Assembly (NCBI GenBank): GCA_037140715.1
Contig: JBAXDX010000017.1
Location: 1 to 40,256, forward strand
Length of the DNA: 40,256 nucleotides
Direction of reading: 5' to 3'
From: JAUZPB01 sp037140715
Lineage (GTDB): Bacteria > Bacteroidota > Ignavibacteria > Ignavibacteriales > SURF-24
Shown: positions 1 through 8,700 of the stretch, in pieces
How positions within the stretch are numbered: the first letter of the stretch is position 1
Layout of the letters: each line of letters starts with the position of its first letter
The notes under the pieces: generated by a model
What the model was told of the DNA's origin: nothing
Databases searched by the model: none
Seen by the model: only the letters and a program-made list of their open reading frames with translations
Translations under genes and position numbers: made by a program

Positions 1-84
1 AAACGTGGTTCTCCGAGAACCAAACGTGGTTCTCCGAGAACCAAACGTGGTTCTCCGAGAACCGCGCGTCATGCTCAGAGAACC
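1..84. repeat. 21-bp palindromic tandem array, left copy
   Basis: Three perfect 21-bp units (1-21, 22-42, 43-63) and a fourth diverged one (64-84). Each unit carries the inverted repeat GGTTCTC-C-GAGAACC plus a 6-bp linker of the AAACGT type. The array runs off the left edge, so its full length is unknown. It is followed by a short tail (ACAGTAACGATG) that reappears directly after the second array at 1444-1567. The units are contiguous with no spacers, so this is not a CRISPR array. Confidence 0.95.
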
Positions 85-94
85 ACAGTAACGA

Positions 95-252
95 TGTTTT
101 TCTTAATCTTACATCATATTACGCAAAATTGTCAGAACTGTGATTCTTTTGATTATGATGATTTTTATGATAACGCAAGGTCATTAGGCAGGTAAAGGCA
201 GAGATAAAGGCAAAGAGAACCCCGCGGGATATATTGTGTTTTACTTTGCCTT
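95..252. repeat. ~157-bp direct repeat, copy A (left of HEPN/MNT)
   Basis: This stretch matches 1071-1226 in the same orientation, with about ten differences by eye. Both copies run from TGTTTTTCTTAATCTTAC to TTTTACTTTGCCTT. Copy A ends about 10 bp from the stop codon of the MNT gene, so the two copies closely bracket the HEPN/MNT pair. I see no convincing open frame in it. Confidence 0.93.
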
Positions 253-262
253 AGTGCAATAT

Positions 263-586
263 TCAGATAATTTTAAGCTCAACTCCTGTTTTAATGATTT
301 CTGAGGCAAGGATACTCTGCATATTAAAGTCTTCAGGTCTGAATGCTACCGGTTCAATCCGGGCGTCAATACCCCAGGTCAGTATCCCGGCTTCGACATT
401 ATCATAGAAACTGTTGCCGCTGAAAGCAGAAGATATAAGAGCAATATCAATATCGCTCTCTGTATTAGCGGTTCCTTTTGCATAAGAACCGAAAATATAA
501 GCTTTCTCGATATTAAACTTCTCATTAACGCGCAGTAAATAACGAGTTACTGTCTCGATTATTTCAATATTTGGGATATCAGCCAT
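263..586 (-). CDS. MNT-type nucleotidyltransferase domain protein (putative antitoxin)
   Basis: A 107-residue minimal nucleotidyltransferase. The core signature GSYAKGTANTESDIDIAL (about residues 33-50) contains the GSxxxG motif and the SDIDI metal-binding aspartates of the pol-beta superfamily. The product is the usual length for stand-alone MNT proteins. In characterised HEPN/MNT pairs the MNT partner neutralises the HEPN protein, in some cases by adding AMP to it. The start codon lies inside the upstream HEPN gene (28-nt overlap), so translation is probably coupled. Family assignment is firm; the antitoxin role is inferred from the pairing. Confidence 0.9.
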   Translation of the reverse strand: MADIPNIEIIETVTRYLLRVNEKFNIEKAYIFGSYAKGTANTESDIDIALISSAFSGNSFYDNVEAGILTWGIDARIEPVAFRPEDFNMQSILASEIIKTGVELKII

Positions 587-954
587 TTTCTAAACATCTC
601 TATTTTTAATATTCGTTCAGTAGTAAATTCAAGTGTAGCCATTTTATACAGAGTGAATTTTTCATCAGGGTAACGCGTATCCATCTGGAATTTATTTAGC
701 TCCTCAAGCAATTTTATATCATCAGGTGTAATCTGAAGTCCGGCAAGCTCTGCCAGCCGTAATAAATTATGAGTTTTTGGAGGAAAATCATTAATTGCTT
801 TTACAGCCAGAGCTTTCAGCAGTTTTTCAATTACCAGATGACACAGGAACAGACAAAAATGAAAATTCTTACCTGAATCATAAATGTCCCCTGCAGTTTC
901 CCAATCGTGCTCAGCGCCGGTAAGCCAGTACTTTATCTGTTTGTCTTTATCCAT
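559..954 (-). CDS. HEPN domain protein (putative toxin partner of MNT)
   Basis: A 131-residue, mostly helical protein with hallmarks of the HEPN family (PF05168 type): an N-terminal WLTGAEHDWETA helix, FHFCLFLCHLVIEKLLKAL, the PPKTHNLLRL motif near residues 58-67, and a late DTRYPDE motif. It is first in a two-gene minus-strand operon with the MNT gene. Toxic HEPN RNases usually carry an R-x4-6-H motif, and I cannot find one here, so this member may not be an active RNase or may belong to the minimal HEPN class. The pair lies between two direct repeats, which suggests transfer or recombination as a cassette. Confidence 0.88.
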   Translation of the reverse strand: MDKDKQIKYWLTGAEHDWETAGDIYDSGKNFHFCLFLCHLVIEKLLKALAVKAINDFPPKTHNLLRLAELAGLQITPDDIKLLEELNKFQMDTRYPDEKFTLYKMATLEFTTERILKIEMFRKWLISQILK

Positions 955-1070
955 AGGAATTATTTAGTGTCTTTTCCAAATATAGTTTTTTACTTATGAA
1001 TATGCAATAATATACCCGGATTTATTGTATTAACGGATTCCACGGACCAGGGCAGGGAGAGAGTTATCGG

Positions 1071-1226
1071 TGTTTTTCTTAATCTTACTCATATTACGCA
1101 AAATTGTCAGAACTGTGATTCTTTTGATTCTGATGATTTTTATGATAACGCAGGTCATTGGACAGGTAAAGGCAGAAATAAAGGCAAAGAGAACCCCGCG
1201 GGATATATCGTGTTTTACTTTGCCTT
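1071..1226. repeat. ~157-bp direct repeat, copy B (right of HEPN/MNT)
   Basis: Second copy of the 95-252 repeat, same orientation, about 10 differences by eye. It begins about 115 bp upstream of the HEPN start codon. Unlike copy A it is not preceded by the 21-bp array; the sequence before it (1029-1065, a GGATTCCACGG...CAGGGCAGG stretch) is instead echoed at 1648-1670. Confidence 0.93.
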
Positions 1227-1261
1227 TATCTTTGCCTCCAATGCTGTCAGGTTAACGCCAT

Positions 1262-1390
1262 ATTGCGCCCTTGCAGGTTGCAAGGCTGTATTAGCCCTGA
1301 AAGGGCGAAATATAATAGCACAGGGCAATCGCCCTGTGAAAAATGAATACCCACCGCACAACCTAAAGCCCCACCAGGGCGTAATAAAAG
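1262..1390. repeat. Interspersed palindromic element (GCCCT...AGGGC type)
   Basis: Several short hairpins follow one another: GCCCT-GAA-AGGGC (about 1294-1306) and ACAGGGC-AATC-GCCCTGT (1320-1337), followed by a GCCCCACCAGGGC motif around 1370-1380. The arrangement resembles intergenic palindromic elements common in Bacteroidota and related genomes. That identification is from memory; only the hairpins are seen directly. Open frames crossing it have no coding features. Confidence 0.6.
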
Positions 1391-1443
1391 TAATAAATGT
1401 TTTAAACCTTAACCTGACAGCATCGGGGAGAGGATAGAGCCTC

Positions 1444-1567
1444 GCGTGGTTCTCCGAGAACCAAACGTGGTTCTCCGAGAACCAAACGCGGTTCTCCGAG
1501 AACCAAACGTGGTTCTCTGAGAACCAAACGTGGTTCTCTGAGAACCAAACGTGGTTCTCCGAGAACC
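1444..1567. repeat. 21-bp palindromic tandem array, right copy
   Basis: Six consecutive units of the same repeat as at 1-84: a 19-nt partial first unit (1444-1462), then five full units (1463-1567). The palindrome arms GGTTCTC and GAGAACC are kept in every unit. Variation falls on the central base (C or T) and on one linker base. The array is followed by ACAGCAACGATG and TTTTTCTTAATCTTACTC, the same tail as after the left array. The 7-codon open frame (WFSENHV heptads on the minus strand) is a by-product of the 21-nt period. Confidence 0.95.
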
Positions 1568-1982
1568 ACAGCAACGATGTTTTTCTTAATCTTACTCGCT
1601 TTAAAAATGAGTATGATTAAGATTATGAGATTCGATAAGGATTACACGGATTCCACAGACAGGGCAGGATAGAGCCTGAGAGTGTAAATATTTTTGTGTA
1701 AATGAAAAAATCAAAGGTCAGAGATATTTAGAAATCCTGCGTTATCATATAACCCACACAAATCATAGTCCGGATGAATTCTGCATAACATAAGTTAAAT
1801 AAGTTAAAATCAGGAATATTTTACCCGCAAAAGCCCGGATTAAAATTTTACTGTCTGGTACAATTTATGGGCTGTATAATATAGGATTAACAAAGTAAGC
1901 GGTTTTTATTATCAATTCAGCGTCCGGACTTTTAAGCTTTTTATTATGAATAAGCCGGCGCGAATAACGGAAATTATTAGAA
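1568..1982. other. Intergenic stretch without a recognisable gene
   Basis: After the array tail (to about 1598) comes a short stretch, GGATTCCACAGACAGGGCAGG (split here as GGATTCCACAG then ACAGGGCAGG, 1648-1670), resembling 1037-1057. The rest is AT-rich and I see no gene, RNA or clear hairpin in it. It leads into the transposase-like remnant. Confidence 0.5.
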
Positions 1983-2177
1983 ATGCAACAATCACAAAAT
2001 TTTACAGCCAGACAGAAACTTGATATTTTGAAGGAATTATTGATAAAAAAAGAATCAATGCTGGTCATCTGCCAAAAGTATCAGGTATGTATAAATGAAA
2101 TCTACAGTTGGGAGAAGAAGCTTTTCTATAACGAAAGTAATTTCCATCAGCCTCTTAAGGAAAGGAAGAAATTTTAG
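1983..2177 (+). pseudogene. IS3-family OrfA-like helix-turn-helix remnant
   Basis: A 64-residue open frame with the pattern of the DNA-binding part of IS3/IS911-type OrfA transposase: FTARQKLDILKELL, then a helix-turn-helix around ICQKYQVCINEIYSWEKKLF. Normal OrfA proteins are about 90-110 residues and continue into a leucine-zipper helix; this one stops after FHQPLKERKKF. No OrfB (DDE integrase) follows and I found no terminal inverted repeats. It is probably the degraded end of an insertion sequence, consistent with the repeat-rich surroundings; a small domesticated regulator is the alternative. Confidence 0.6.
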
Positions 2178-2311
2178 AAAAATTATCATTTCCATAAGCA
2201 GAGCATTATCAAAAAAATAATTTATTACCTTTACAATAAAATGGCAGGCTTAAGATTATTCTTGTCTTCGACAGAAGGGGGGATTGAGTTTGACGTTTGG
2301 AGCGTGGCGAT

Positions 2312-2352
2312 GGACTCCCGGAGAACCACGCATGGTTTCCGAGAGTTGTACG
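2312..2352. repeat. Two degenerate units of the 21-bp palindromic repeat
   Basis: CCCGGAGAACCACG and CATGGTTTCCGAGAGTT are recognisable eroded copies of the GGTTCTC-C-GAGAACC unit. They lie just past the stop codon of the Spy-like gene, about 750 bp from the intact array, which shows the family is dispersed and decays in place. Confidence 0.65.
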
Positions 2353-2368
2353 CGCTGAGAGGGTATCT

Positions 2369-2842
2369 TTAGAACAGTCCGGAGTCTTCCGGAATGTCTT
2401 TGCATTGCGGTCTGTCTGTTTCATGACATTTACCCATGCGGGGAGGGAGTTCGCCTTTCATATGTCCGCCACCACGACCGTTAAATGCGGGAGGCATCCC
2501 CTGATGGCATTCATCGCGCCGTTCCTTAAGTTCTTCAAACTTCTTGTTTTGGTCTTCGTTTAGTGCCTTCGAAATCTGCTTGTCGCTTTCGCTGATTATC
2601 TTATCCATTTCTTCCATTTCCTGTTCGCGCGCAGTTTCGATTTTGTCGCGAAGTTCCTTCAGCTTCTGGTCAGATACCTTAACTATTCCTTTTATCTTTT
2701 CAGCCTGAGCGTCATCAAGCTTAAGCTCCTTCTTTAAGTGCTTCAGTATCTGTCCTTTCCCCAGCGGGAAGGGTTGAGCAAAAATGTCAGATGCAAATGC
2801 AAATACAATGATTAATGTTACAGCTAAGATTATCCGGTTCAT
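2369..2842 (-). CDS. Spy/CpxP-like periplasmic protein
   Basis: 157 residues. A signal peptide at the N-terminus (LAVTLIIVFAFASDIFA, cleavage near residue 22) is followed by a helical, highly charged region with two LTxxQ-like motifs (LKLDDAQAEKI and LNEDQNKKFEEL) typical of the Spy/CpxP/zinc-resistance family of periplasmic chaperones and stress sensors. The tail is rich in Gly, Pro, His and Cys (GRGGGHMKGELPPRMGKCH), which could bind metal. GGAG lies about 7 nt before the ATG. It is divergent from the ECF sigma gene across a 248-bp intergenic region, and that operon encodes a second Spy-like protein, so the two are probably part of one envelope-stress response. Confidence 0.75.
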   Translation of the reverse strand: MNRIILAVTLIIVFAFASDIFAQPFPLGKGQILKHLKKELKLDDAQAEKIKGIVKVSDQKLKELRDKIETAREQEMEEMDKIISESDKQISKALNEDQNKKFEELKERRDECHQGMPPAFNGRGGGHMKGELPPRMGKCHETDRPQCKDIPEDSGLF

Positions 2843-3090
2843 GATATTACTCCATTATGATTATTGATGTGTCCATTTATTTAAGCAAAAGAATAAACAT
2901 CAGCCGGCAAGGCGCCTTTAACGGATTCAGTTTATCCTTTTTTTCAATTTTTGTAAGTTAGACATATCTGTTTTTAGTTTTATTCCAAAAATTATACACA
3001 GAAAGATTTTACAACTGCTCTTTCTTTCTCGGAATAAAAACAAAGACTCTCTTGTCTAAGAAGTGAATATAAAACTAACAGAAACTGTAT

Positions 3091-3666
3091 TTGTCGAACG
3101 CTACTACAAAATATTATCCTGATGAAACCGAGCTACTTGAATGTTGCCGCAACGGTGAACAATCTGCCTTTACAGAAATAGTAAGGCGTTATAAGAGCAG
3201 GGTTGCTTCAACAATATCCGGAATGCTCGGCAAAGGAGATTATATTGATGATATCGGACAGGAAGTATTCATAAGATTCTTTAACGGGGTAAATACATTT
3301 AGAGGAGAATCATCTGTCGGGACGTATATCACAAGAATCGCTATTAATCTTTCGCTTAATGAGATAAAAAGAAGAAATATCAGGCGCTTTCTTTCATTTG
3401 ATGGAATGCTTGAAGAAGGACATGATATAAAAGATGAAAGTTCTCTTCATATTATTAATGAAAAATGCGAGATTGTTCAGAAGTCCATTCAGAAGCTAAA
3501 CGCAAAATACCGCACAGTACTTGTACTGAGGTTAATTGATGATTACTCCACCGAGGAAACAGCAAAAATACTTGATATACCTGTTGGCACGGTGTTATCA
3601 AGGCTTTCAAGAGCACAAAAAATGTTAAAAGAAATTTTAGAACCATATAAGCTTAATTATGATTAA
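3091..3666 (+). CDS. ECF-family RNA polymerase sigma factor
   Basis: 191 residues, the normal size for a two-domain ECF sigma. Region 2 covers about residues 25-95 (AFTEIVRRYKSRV, DIGQEVFIRFF, ITRIAINLSLNEIKRR) and region 4 about 135-185 (LNAKYRTVLVLRLIDDYSTEETAKILDIPVGTVLSRLSRA). The start is taken as TTG at 3091: an in-frame stop lies 15 nt upstream and the first internal ATG would remove the start of region 2. No good ribosome-binding site is visible. Its stop overlaps the next gene by 8 nt, as is typical for sigma/anti-sigma pairs. Confidence 0.9.
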   Translation: MSNATTKYYPDETELLECCRNGEQSAFTEIVRRYKSRVASTISGMLGKGDYIDDIGQEVFIRFFNGVNTFRGESSVGTYITRIAINLSLNEIKRRNIRRFLSFDGMLEEGHDIKDESSLHIINEKCEIVQKSIQKLNAKYRTVLVLRLIDDYSTEETAKILDIPVGTVLSRLSRAQKMLKEILEPYKLNYD

Positions 3667-4078
3667 GAAAGAAATTGAACAACTGATTTATGAAAGCTTT
3701 GACAGAAGTCTTAGCCAAAAGGAAGGACTAATTCTTCGTGAGGCGTTGCGGAGTTCGAAAGAACTACGCACGCTGCAAAAGCAGATTGGGGCAATTCGCC
3801 GCACGGTCAGCGAAATTCCGAAAAGCGAGTTTAAGCCATTTTTTGAAACACGCATGATGGGAATTCTTAAAAACCGTTCAGGACAGCCTGCAGGTATCGC
3901 CGAACTTATCACCTTATCATTCAGCAGGGTGGCAATTGCCGCTTCTATTGTATTGGTAATATTGACGACATATAATATTCAGATGGGCACGAGCGGTCTG
4001 AAGAATAATTTATTGGGGTATTCAAAACCAAATATTGAGAATGCCTTTGATCCAACTTTACAATTTATCCAAAAATAA
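3659..4078 (+). CDS. Putative anti-sigma factor, single-pass membrane protein
   Basis: 139 residues: a charged N-terminal cytoplasmic part (about 1-85), one membrane segment (about 88-107, SRVAIAASIVLVILTTYNI) and a short outer tail. This is the layout of anti-sigma factors that hold an ECF sigma at the membrane. There is no His-x3-Cys-x2-Cys zinc motif, so it is not a ZAS-type anti-sigma. The assignment rests mainly on the 8-nt overlap with the sigma gene and the topology. Confidence 0.65.
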   Translation: MIKKEIEQLIYESFDRSLSQKEGLILREALRSSKELRTLQKQIGAIRRTVSEIPKSEFKPFFETRMMGILKNRSGQPAGIAELITLSFSRVAIAASIVLVILTTYNIQMGTSGLKNNLLGYSKPNIENAFDPTLQFIQK

Positions 4079-4082
4079 AATT

Positions 4083-4538
4083 ATGAAACCAAAAATTAAA
4101 TCATTCATAATACTTTTTATAACTCTGCTGATTGGCATTGCTATCGGTTTCGAGCTTAACGGCATTTTAAATAGACACCGTTTTGAGTCTGAACAAAAGG
4201 CGCGGAGTCCGCAAGGCTTTATTAATTTTTTCGAAGACCTGATAAAACCCGATACTAATCAAAAGAAAGAAATTGAAACCATTATCCTGAAATATCATTC
4301 CCGGCTGGATAACATCAGACAGGATAATATGCAAAAAGTGTCTGTCATAATTGATTCAATGAATATTGAACTAAAATCTAAGCTGAATAAGGAACAATCC
4401 GCAAGACTGGACGCGAAGCTTCAGGAAATGAGAAAGTTCCCGCCTCCGCCACCTAATGGAGGTCCCGCTCCGGATCCGCGGTGGAAGCGCGGTCCGGCAC
4501 CAATGCCCGAAGGGGATAGAAGACCAATACCTTTTTAA
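4083..4538 (+). CDS. Membrane-anchored Spy/heavy-metal-resistance-like protein
   Basis: 151 residues from the ATG at 4083; an upstream ATG at 4035 is in frame but lies within the anti-sigma gene. A membrane anchor (about residues 8-26, FIILFITLLIGIAIGFELN) is followed by a helical region with the family pattern DTNQKKEIETII ... LNKEQSARLDAKL, then a Pro/Gly-rich tail (PPPPPNGGPAPDPRWKRGP). It fits the periplasmic metal-resistance/Spy family. It is third in the sigma/anti-sigma operon (4-nt gap), so it is likely a target or co-sensor of the same response. Confidence 0.7.
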   Translation: MKPKIKSFIILFITLLIGIAIGFELNGILNRHRFESEQKARSPQGFINFFEDLIKPDTNQKKEIETIILKYHSRLDNIRQDNMQKVSVIIDSMNIELKSKLNKEQSARLDAKLQEMRKFPPPPPNGGPAPDPRWKRGPAPMPEGDRRPIPF

Positions 4539-4656
4539 TAAACGAAATAATATGTAAGCCTGCAAGTAATCCGACAGAGTTTTTTGATTTTGCAAAATTA
4601 GGGAGTGATGTCTTAGGTGGATTAAAAAATGAAACCCCGGTGATGAAGCAGGATTA

Positions 4657-5751
4657 CTATTTTGATAGTTTAAAACTAACTGTAACTCGTGTTTCGCTTC
4701 CTGGGGTACTGGAGACACTTATCCTGCCGCCAAATATCTGTACAATACTTTTACTGATAGCAAGACCAAGCCCCGTGCCCTGCTGTTCGTGTACGTTCCT
4801 GTCGAACTGAGTGTAGCCACCAATGCTGGCAATTTGTTCATCAGACAAACCTCGTCCGTGATCAATGAAACTAAGCATATAATATCCATCCCTGATAATG
4901 CCCTGAACTAACACAGGCGAACCGGCCTGTGAATATTCAAAGCAGTTTTTTCCTATCTGCTCAATGATAATTCCTAAGTAATCTTCCCTGATTATCAAAG
5001 CTGCCCTATCGGTTATTATAGTAAGATCATCCTTCCTTTGATTTACTTTTATGGTAGTTTCAAAGATTTCTTCTATCACCTCATTTGAAATTATCGAGGA
5101 AGATGTAAATAATAAATCAAGTGCATCCCTGTTAACGCTAAGCATCCGGAGGTGAGTGTACAGAAGATATTTCTCAACCGTCTTTTCAAGTCTCCGTCCA
5201 TTTTCAAGAATATAGGCTGACATCTCAAGTATCTCTGTTCTGTCAAGATTATCAAGGTCAGTCGTCAGAATACCGGCAAAGCCAATTATCACGTTGAGTG
5301 GAGTTCTGAGTTCATGAGGAACAGACATACTGATATTCGCACGCAACTCATCAAGTTTTTCCTTTGTCTCATTTTTGACTATCTGGCTTTTTACTATTCT
5401 TGATTCTATTGACTTAATCAGTTCCTCAATAGTAAAAGGTTTATTAAGATAATCATCTGCCCCAAGATTCATCCCTTCACGAACATCCTGTTTGTCAAGA
5501 CGTGCAGTCAGGAAAATAAACGGAATTGGTGCGGTTTTTTTGTCCTCTCTAATCTCAGTAATTACACCGTAGCCGTCAAGCTCTGGCATATTAATATCGC
5601 AAAGAATGATATCCGGCAATAGTTCCTTAGCCAGTTTTACTCCTATTCTGCCATTCTCCGCCAATTCAACATCGTATCCCTCAATTGTAAGCACTTGTTT
5701 TATCTGTTCCCTTATATCAGGCGCATCTTCAATTACCAGTACTTTTGTCAT
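4657..5751 (-). CDS. Receiver-histidine kinase protein (REC-HisKA-HATPase)
   Basis: 364 residues. The N-terminal receiver domain (1-115) has the acidic pair E8-D9, phosphoacceptor D52 in CDINMPELDG, T82 and K104. A kinase core follows: H146 in the VPHELRTPLN H-box, an N-box with EQIGKNCFEYS, and G-boxes DHGRGLS and GTGLGLAISK. There is no output DNA-binding domain or membrane segment, so it is a cytoplasmic phosphorelay kinase driven through its own receiver. The gene starts 9 bp after the stop of the 2105-residue sensor kinase, so the two are co-transcribed and the large kinase is the natural phosphodonor for D52. The downstream regulator is not in the window. Confidence 0.92.
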   Translation of the reverse strand: MTKVLVIEDAPDIREQIKQVLTIEGYDVELAENGRIGVKLAKELLPDIILCDINMPELDGYGVITEIREDKKTAPIPFIFLTARLDKQDVREGMNLGADDYLNKPFTIEELIKSIESRIVKSQIVKNETKEKLDELRANISMSVPHELRTPLNVIIGFAGILTTDLDNLDRTEILEMSAYILENGRRLEKTVEKYLLYTHLRMLSVNRDALDLLFTSSSIISNEVIEEIFETTIKVNQRKDDLTIITDRAALIIREDYLGIIIEQIGKNCFEYSQAGSPVLVQGIIRDGYYMLSFIDHGRGLSDEQIASIGGYTQFDRNVHEQQGTGLGLAISKSIVQIFGGRISVSSTPGSETRVTVSFKLSK

Positions 5752-5760
5752 GACTTTCTC

Positions 5761-8700
5761 CTATGAATTGATTAAAGGTAGTTCGATATAAAAAGTTGTC
5801 CCTTTGTTCTGCTCGCTTTCAACATTGATAGTACCGCCGTGAAGTTCAACTGAGTTCTTAACAATTGATAAACCCAGTCCGGTTCCGGATATAGTCCCCA
5901 CATTAGTTGCTCTGTGAAATGGTTCAAATAATCTCTTAAGGTCGGCAGCAGGAATACCAATTCCGTCATCGTGAACCTTAAAGAATATTTTATCATCGGA
6001 ACACTCTGCATTAAATAAAATTTCCCCTCCTTCGGGTGAATACTTAATAGCGTTAGAAATCAGATTATCAAGTATTTGTCTGATAAGTTTAGAATCCAGA
6101 GAAACATTAGCTGTGAGATTCCTTTCAGTAAAACGAATAATATGTTCTCCTTTTTCAAGCGTACTCAGTTCAAACTGCTCAACAGTATTCTTGCAAAGCT
6201 CCCTAATATCGATTGTCTGTCTGTCGAGTTGAAGTTTGTTGGCTTCGGTCTTCCCTATAAATAATACATTATTAAGCAGATTCGTCATGTGTTTTACATT
6301 TTCCTGAATAAGCTTCAGGTTTTTATTGCGCTTCTCCAAAGTAAGCTTATCAGAATAACGTTCGAGAATTTCACTTGCCGAATTAATAATAGTAAGGGGA
6401 GTCTTAAACTCGTGTGAAGTCATGGAAATAAACCGGGAACGCAGTTCATTAAGTTCCTTTTCCTTCGCCAGCGATTTTTTAATTTCTTCCTCGGCACGGC
6501 TACGGTCTGTTATATCATTTAAGAAGTTTAACGTTGCAGGCGCTCCCTGCCATTCAAGAAGAATAGCATTTAACTCAATTGTACGGTAACTGCCGTCATT
6601 ACATATAACCCGGAAAGAATAATTTGTCGGCACATCTTCGCCACGTAATCTCCGTATGTAATTTTCCATAACCTTGGCGCGGTCATCTTCATGTATAAAC
6701 TCAAGAAATATCTTGCTTAATAATTCTTCATGAGAAAACCCCGTTATTCCGATAGCTCTTGGGTTAGCAAACTTTATTTTCCCACCCTGTACAACAATAA
6801 TTGCTTCGTTTGCATTATCAATAACAGTCTTATAATGCTGCTCGCTTGCCTTAAGATTTGCCTCGGCAATTCGCCTGTTTGAGCTTTCCTTGGCAAGAGA
6901 AACCATTGTAGCGATTGAGGACATAAAATCTTCTTCCTCAAGAATAAACTCACGGTTTAATCCCGTATGCTCCAGACAGACAACTCCGACTACTTCATTA
7001 TGAAACCACGCAGGCACAATCAAAACAGAACTAACCGCATTCGGCAAAAAGTAACTCTGATAAACATCTTTTTCGATTTCAAGCGCAGTATCATACACAT
7101 TTACCGGTCTGTTTGAATTCAATACTTTCAGTAAAGATTCATAGTTGTAAGCTTTATTTCCAAAAGTAGGTTCCATTATGGTTCCCCTGACAATATTGCC
7201 GGCTGCATCCTGACTGTTAATCAGAAACTTCTCACAAACAAGGGTTTTATTCTCTCTGTTAAGATTCCAGAAACCAACTCGTTCCACGTTTAACGCTTTT
7301 GCTGTTGAGTTAAGAATAATTGTAAGGGCATCCTCAAACTTTCCTTCATCCAGATGCGCAAGGGCAATAAGAATGTTTCTATTTTCAAGCACAAGCTCTA
7401 TACGTTTTCTTTCAGCTTCTTCATTCTGTTTTTTCTCAAGAGCAATGGCAACCTGTTTGGAAATATAGGTTAATGTCTGCTTTTCATTCTCAGCATAAAG
7501 ATTACTGTTCTCATAATCCTGAAGTGCCATCACGCCAAGTAGCTTCTCATTAATCAACAGCGGAACACCAAGCCATATTTTAGCGGGATTGCCTGTCGCT
7601 TCAACTTCTCCCGACTGGTTCAACAGGTTAAAAATTTCCTCATTGACCAGTAATGGCTGCCCCGTTCCAATGACATACTCAGTAAGCCCTTTCTTATATT
7701 TCCGGGGAATTATTTCAGTAACAAACTCATCAATAATGTATGGGAAATTAACTGTTTTACTTTTTGTATCACACATTGCTATATAAAAATTCCGCGCAGG
7801 CATAAGGCTGTTGATAATAGCATGTATATCCGCGCAAAGGGTTTTGAGGTCAGCACTACGGTGAACAGATTCTGAAACATGATAAACCGCATTCTGAATA
7901 CGTTCAACTTTTTCTCTGACACTTATCTGGAGTTCAAGACTCTCATTAGTCTCTTTAAGCTGAATAGTTCTTTCGTTTATTCTCTTCTCAAGATCTTTAT
8001 TCAGCTCAAGAATCTCCCGTTCTGTCTTTTTCAGGTAAGTAATATTCGAGATAGCTCCGTCAATATACTTGACCTGCCCGTTATCATTATAAATCGCCTT
8101 CGCGCTGACAAGCCCCCAGAAGACAGTTCCATTCTTATTTAAGAACTTCACTTCAATATTATGATAGAACCCTTTCTCAGCCATCTGCTGCGATAATAAC
8201 TCTACGTCCTTCGGATTTTCATATAAAAACGGAGACTGATTTCCAAAAGCTTCCTCAGGCGAATCATAACCAAACATCTTCAGAAATGCTTCGTTGCAAT
8301 ATACAAGTCCTTTATCCGGCACTATACGATAGATTGCCTCGGTTATGTTCTGATTAATAGAAGAAAGCAACAACTGGTTTTCCCTCAGCATTGCTTCAGC
8401 TCTCTTATAATCAGTTATATCGCGGGAGACCACCACCACCCTGTAAAGCTCACCGTTATCATTAAAGATAATGTTGCCCTGTGATTCGATATAACGAATG
8501 GAACCATCGGCAAGCAGGAACCTGTATTCCCCTCGCTGACCAACTCCGCTCTTTATAGTCTGATTAAAAACATTTTCGATTCTTTCACGGTCTTCAGGAT
8601 GTATCTCGGCAAATGAGTTAGCTCCTTCAGCTAATGACACGGCATCAAACATCTTCCTGTATGAATCACTGGCGTAAATCCTTCTCCCTTCAAGATCAAG

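Noticed and set aside
1..1567. CRISPR array
   Set aside because: The units are contiguous tandem copies with no variable spacers, and no cas gene is present.
1215..1574. 119-codon minus-strand frame with WFSENHV heptads
   Set aside because: It is the translation of the palindromic 21-bp array plus the interspersed hairpin element; there is no independent coding evidence.
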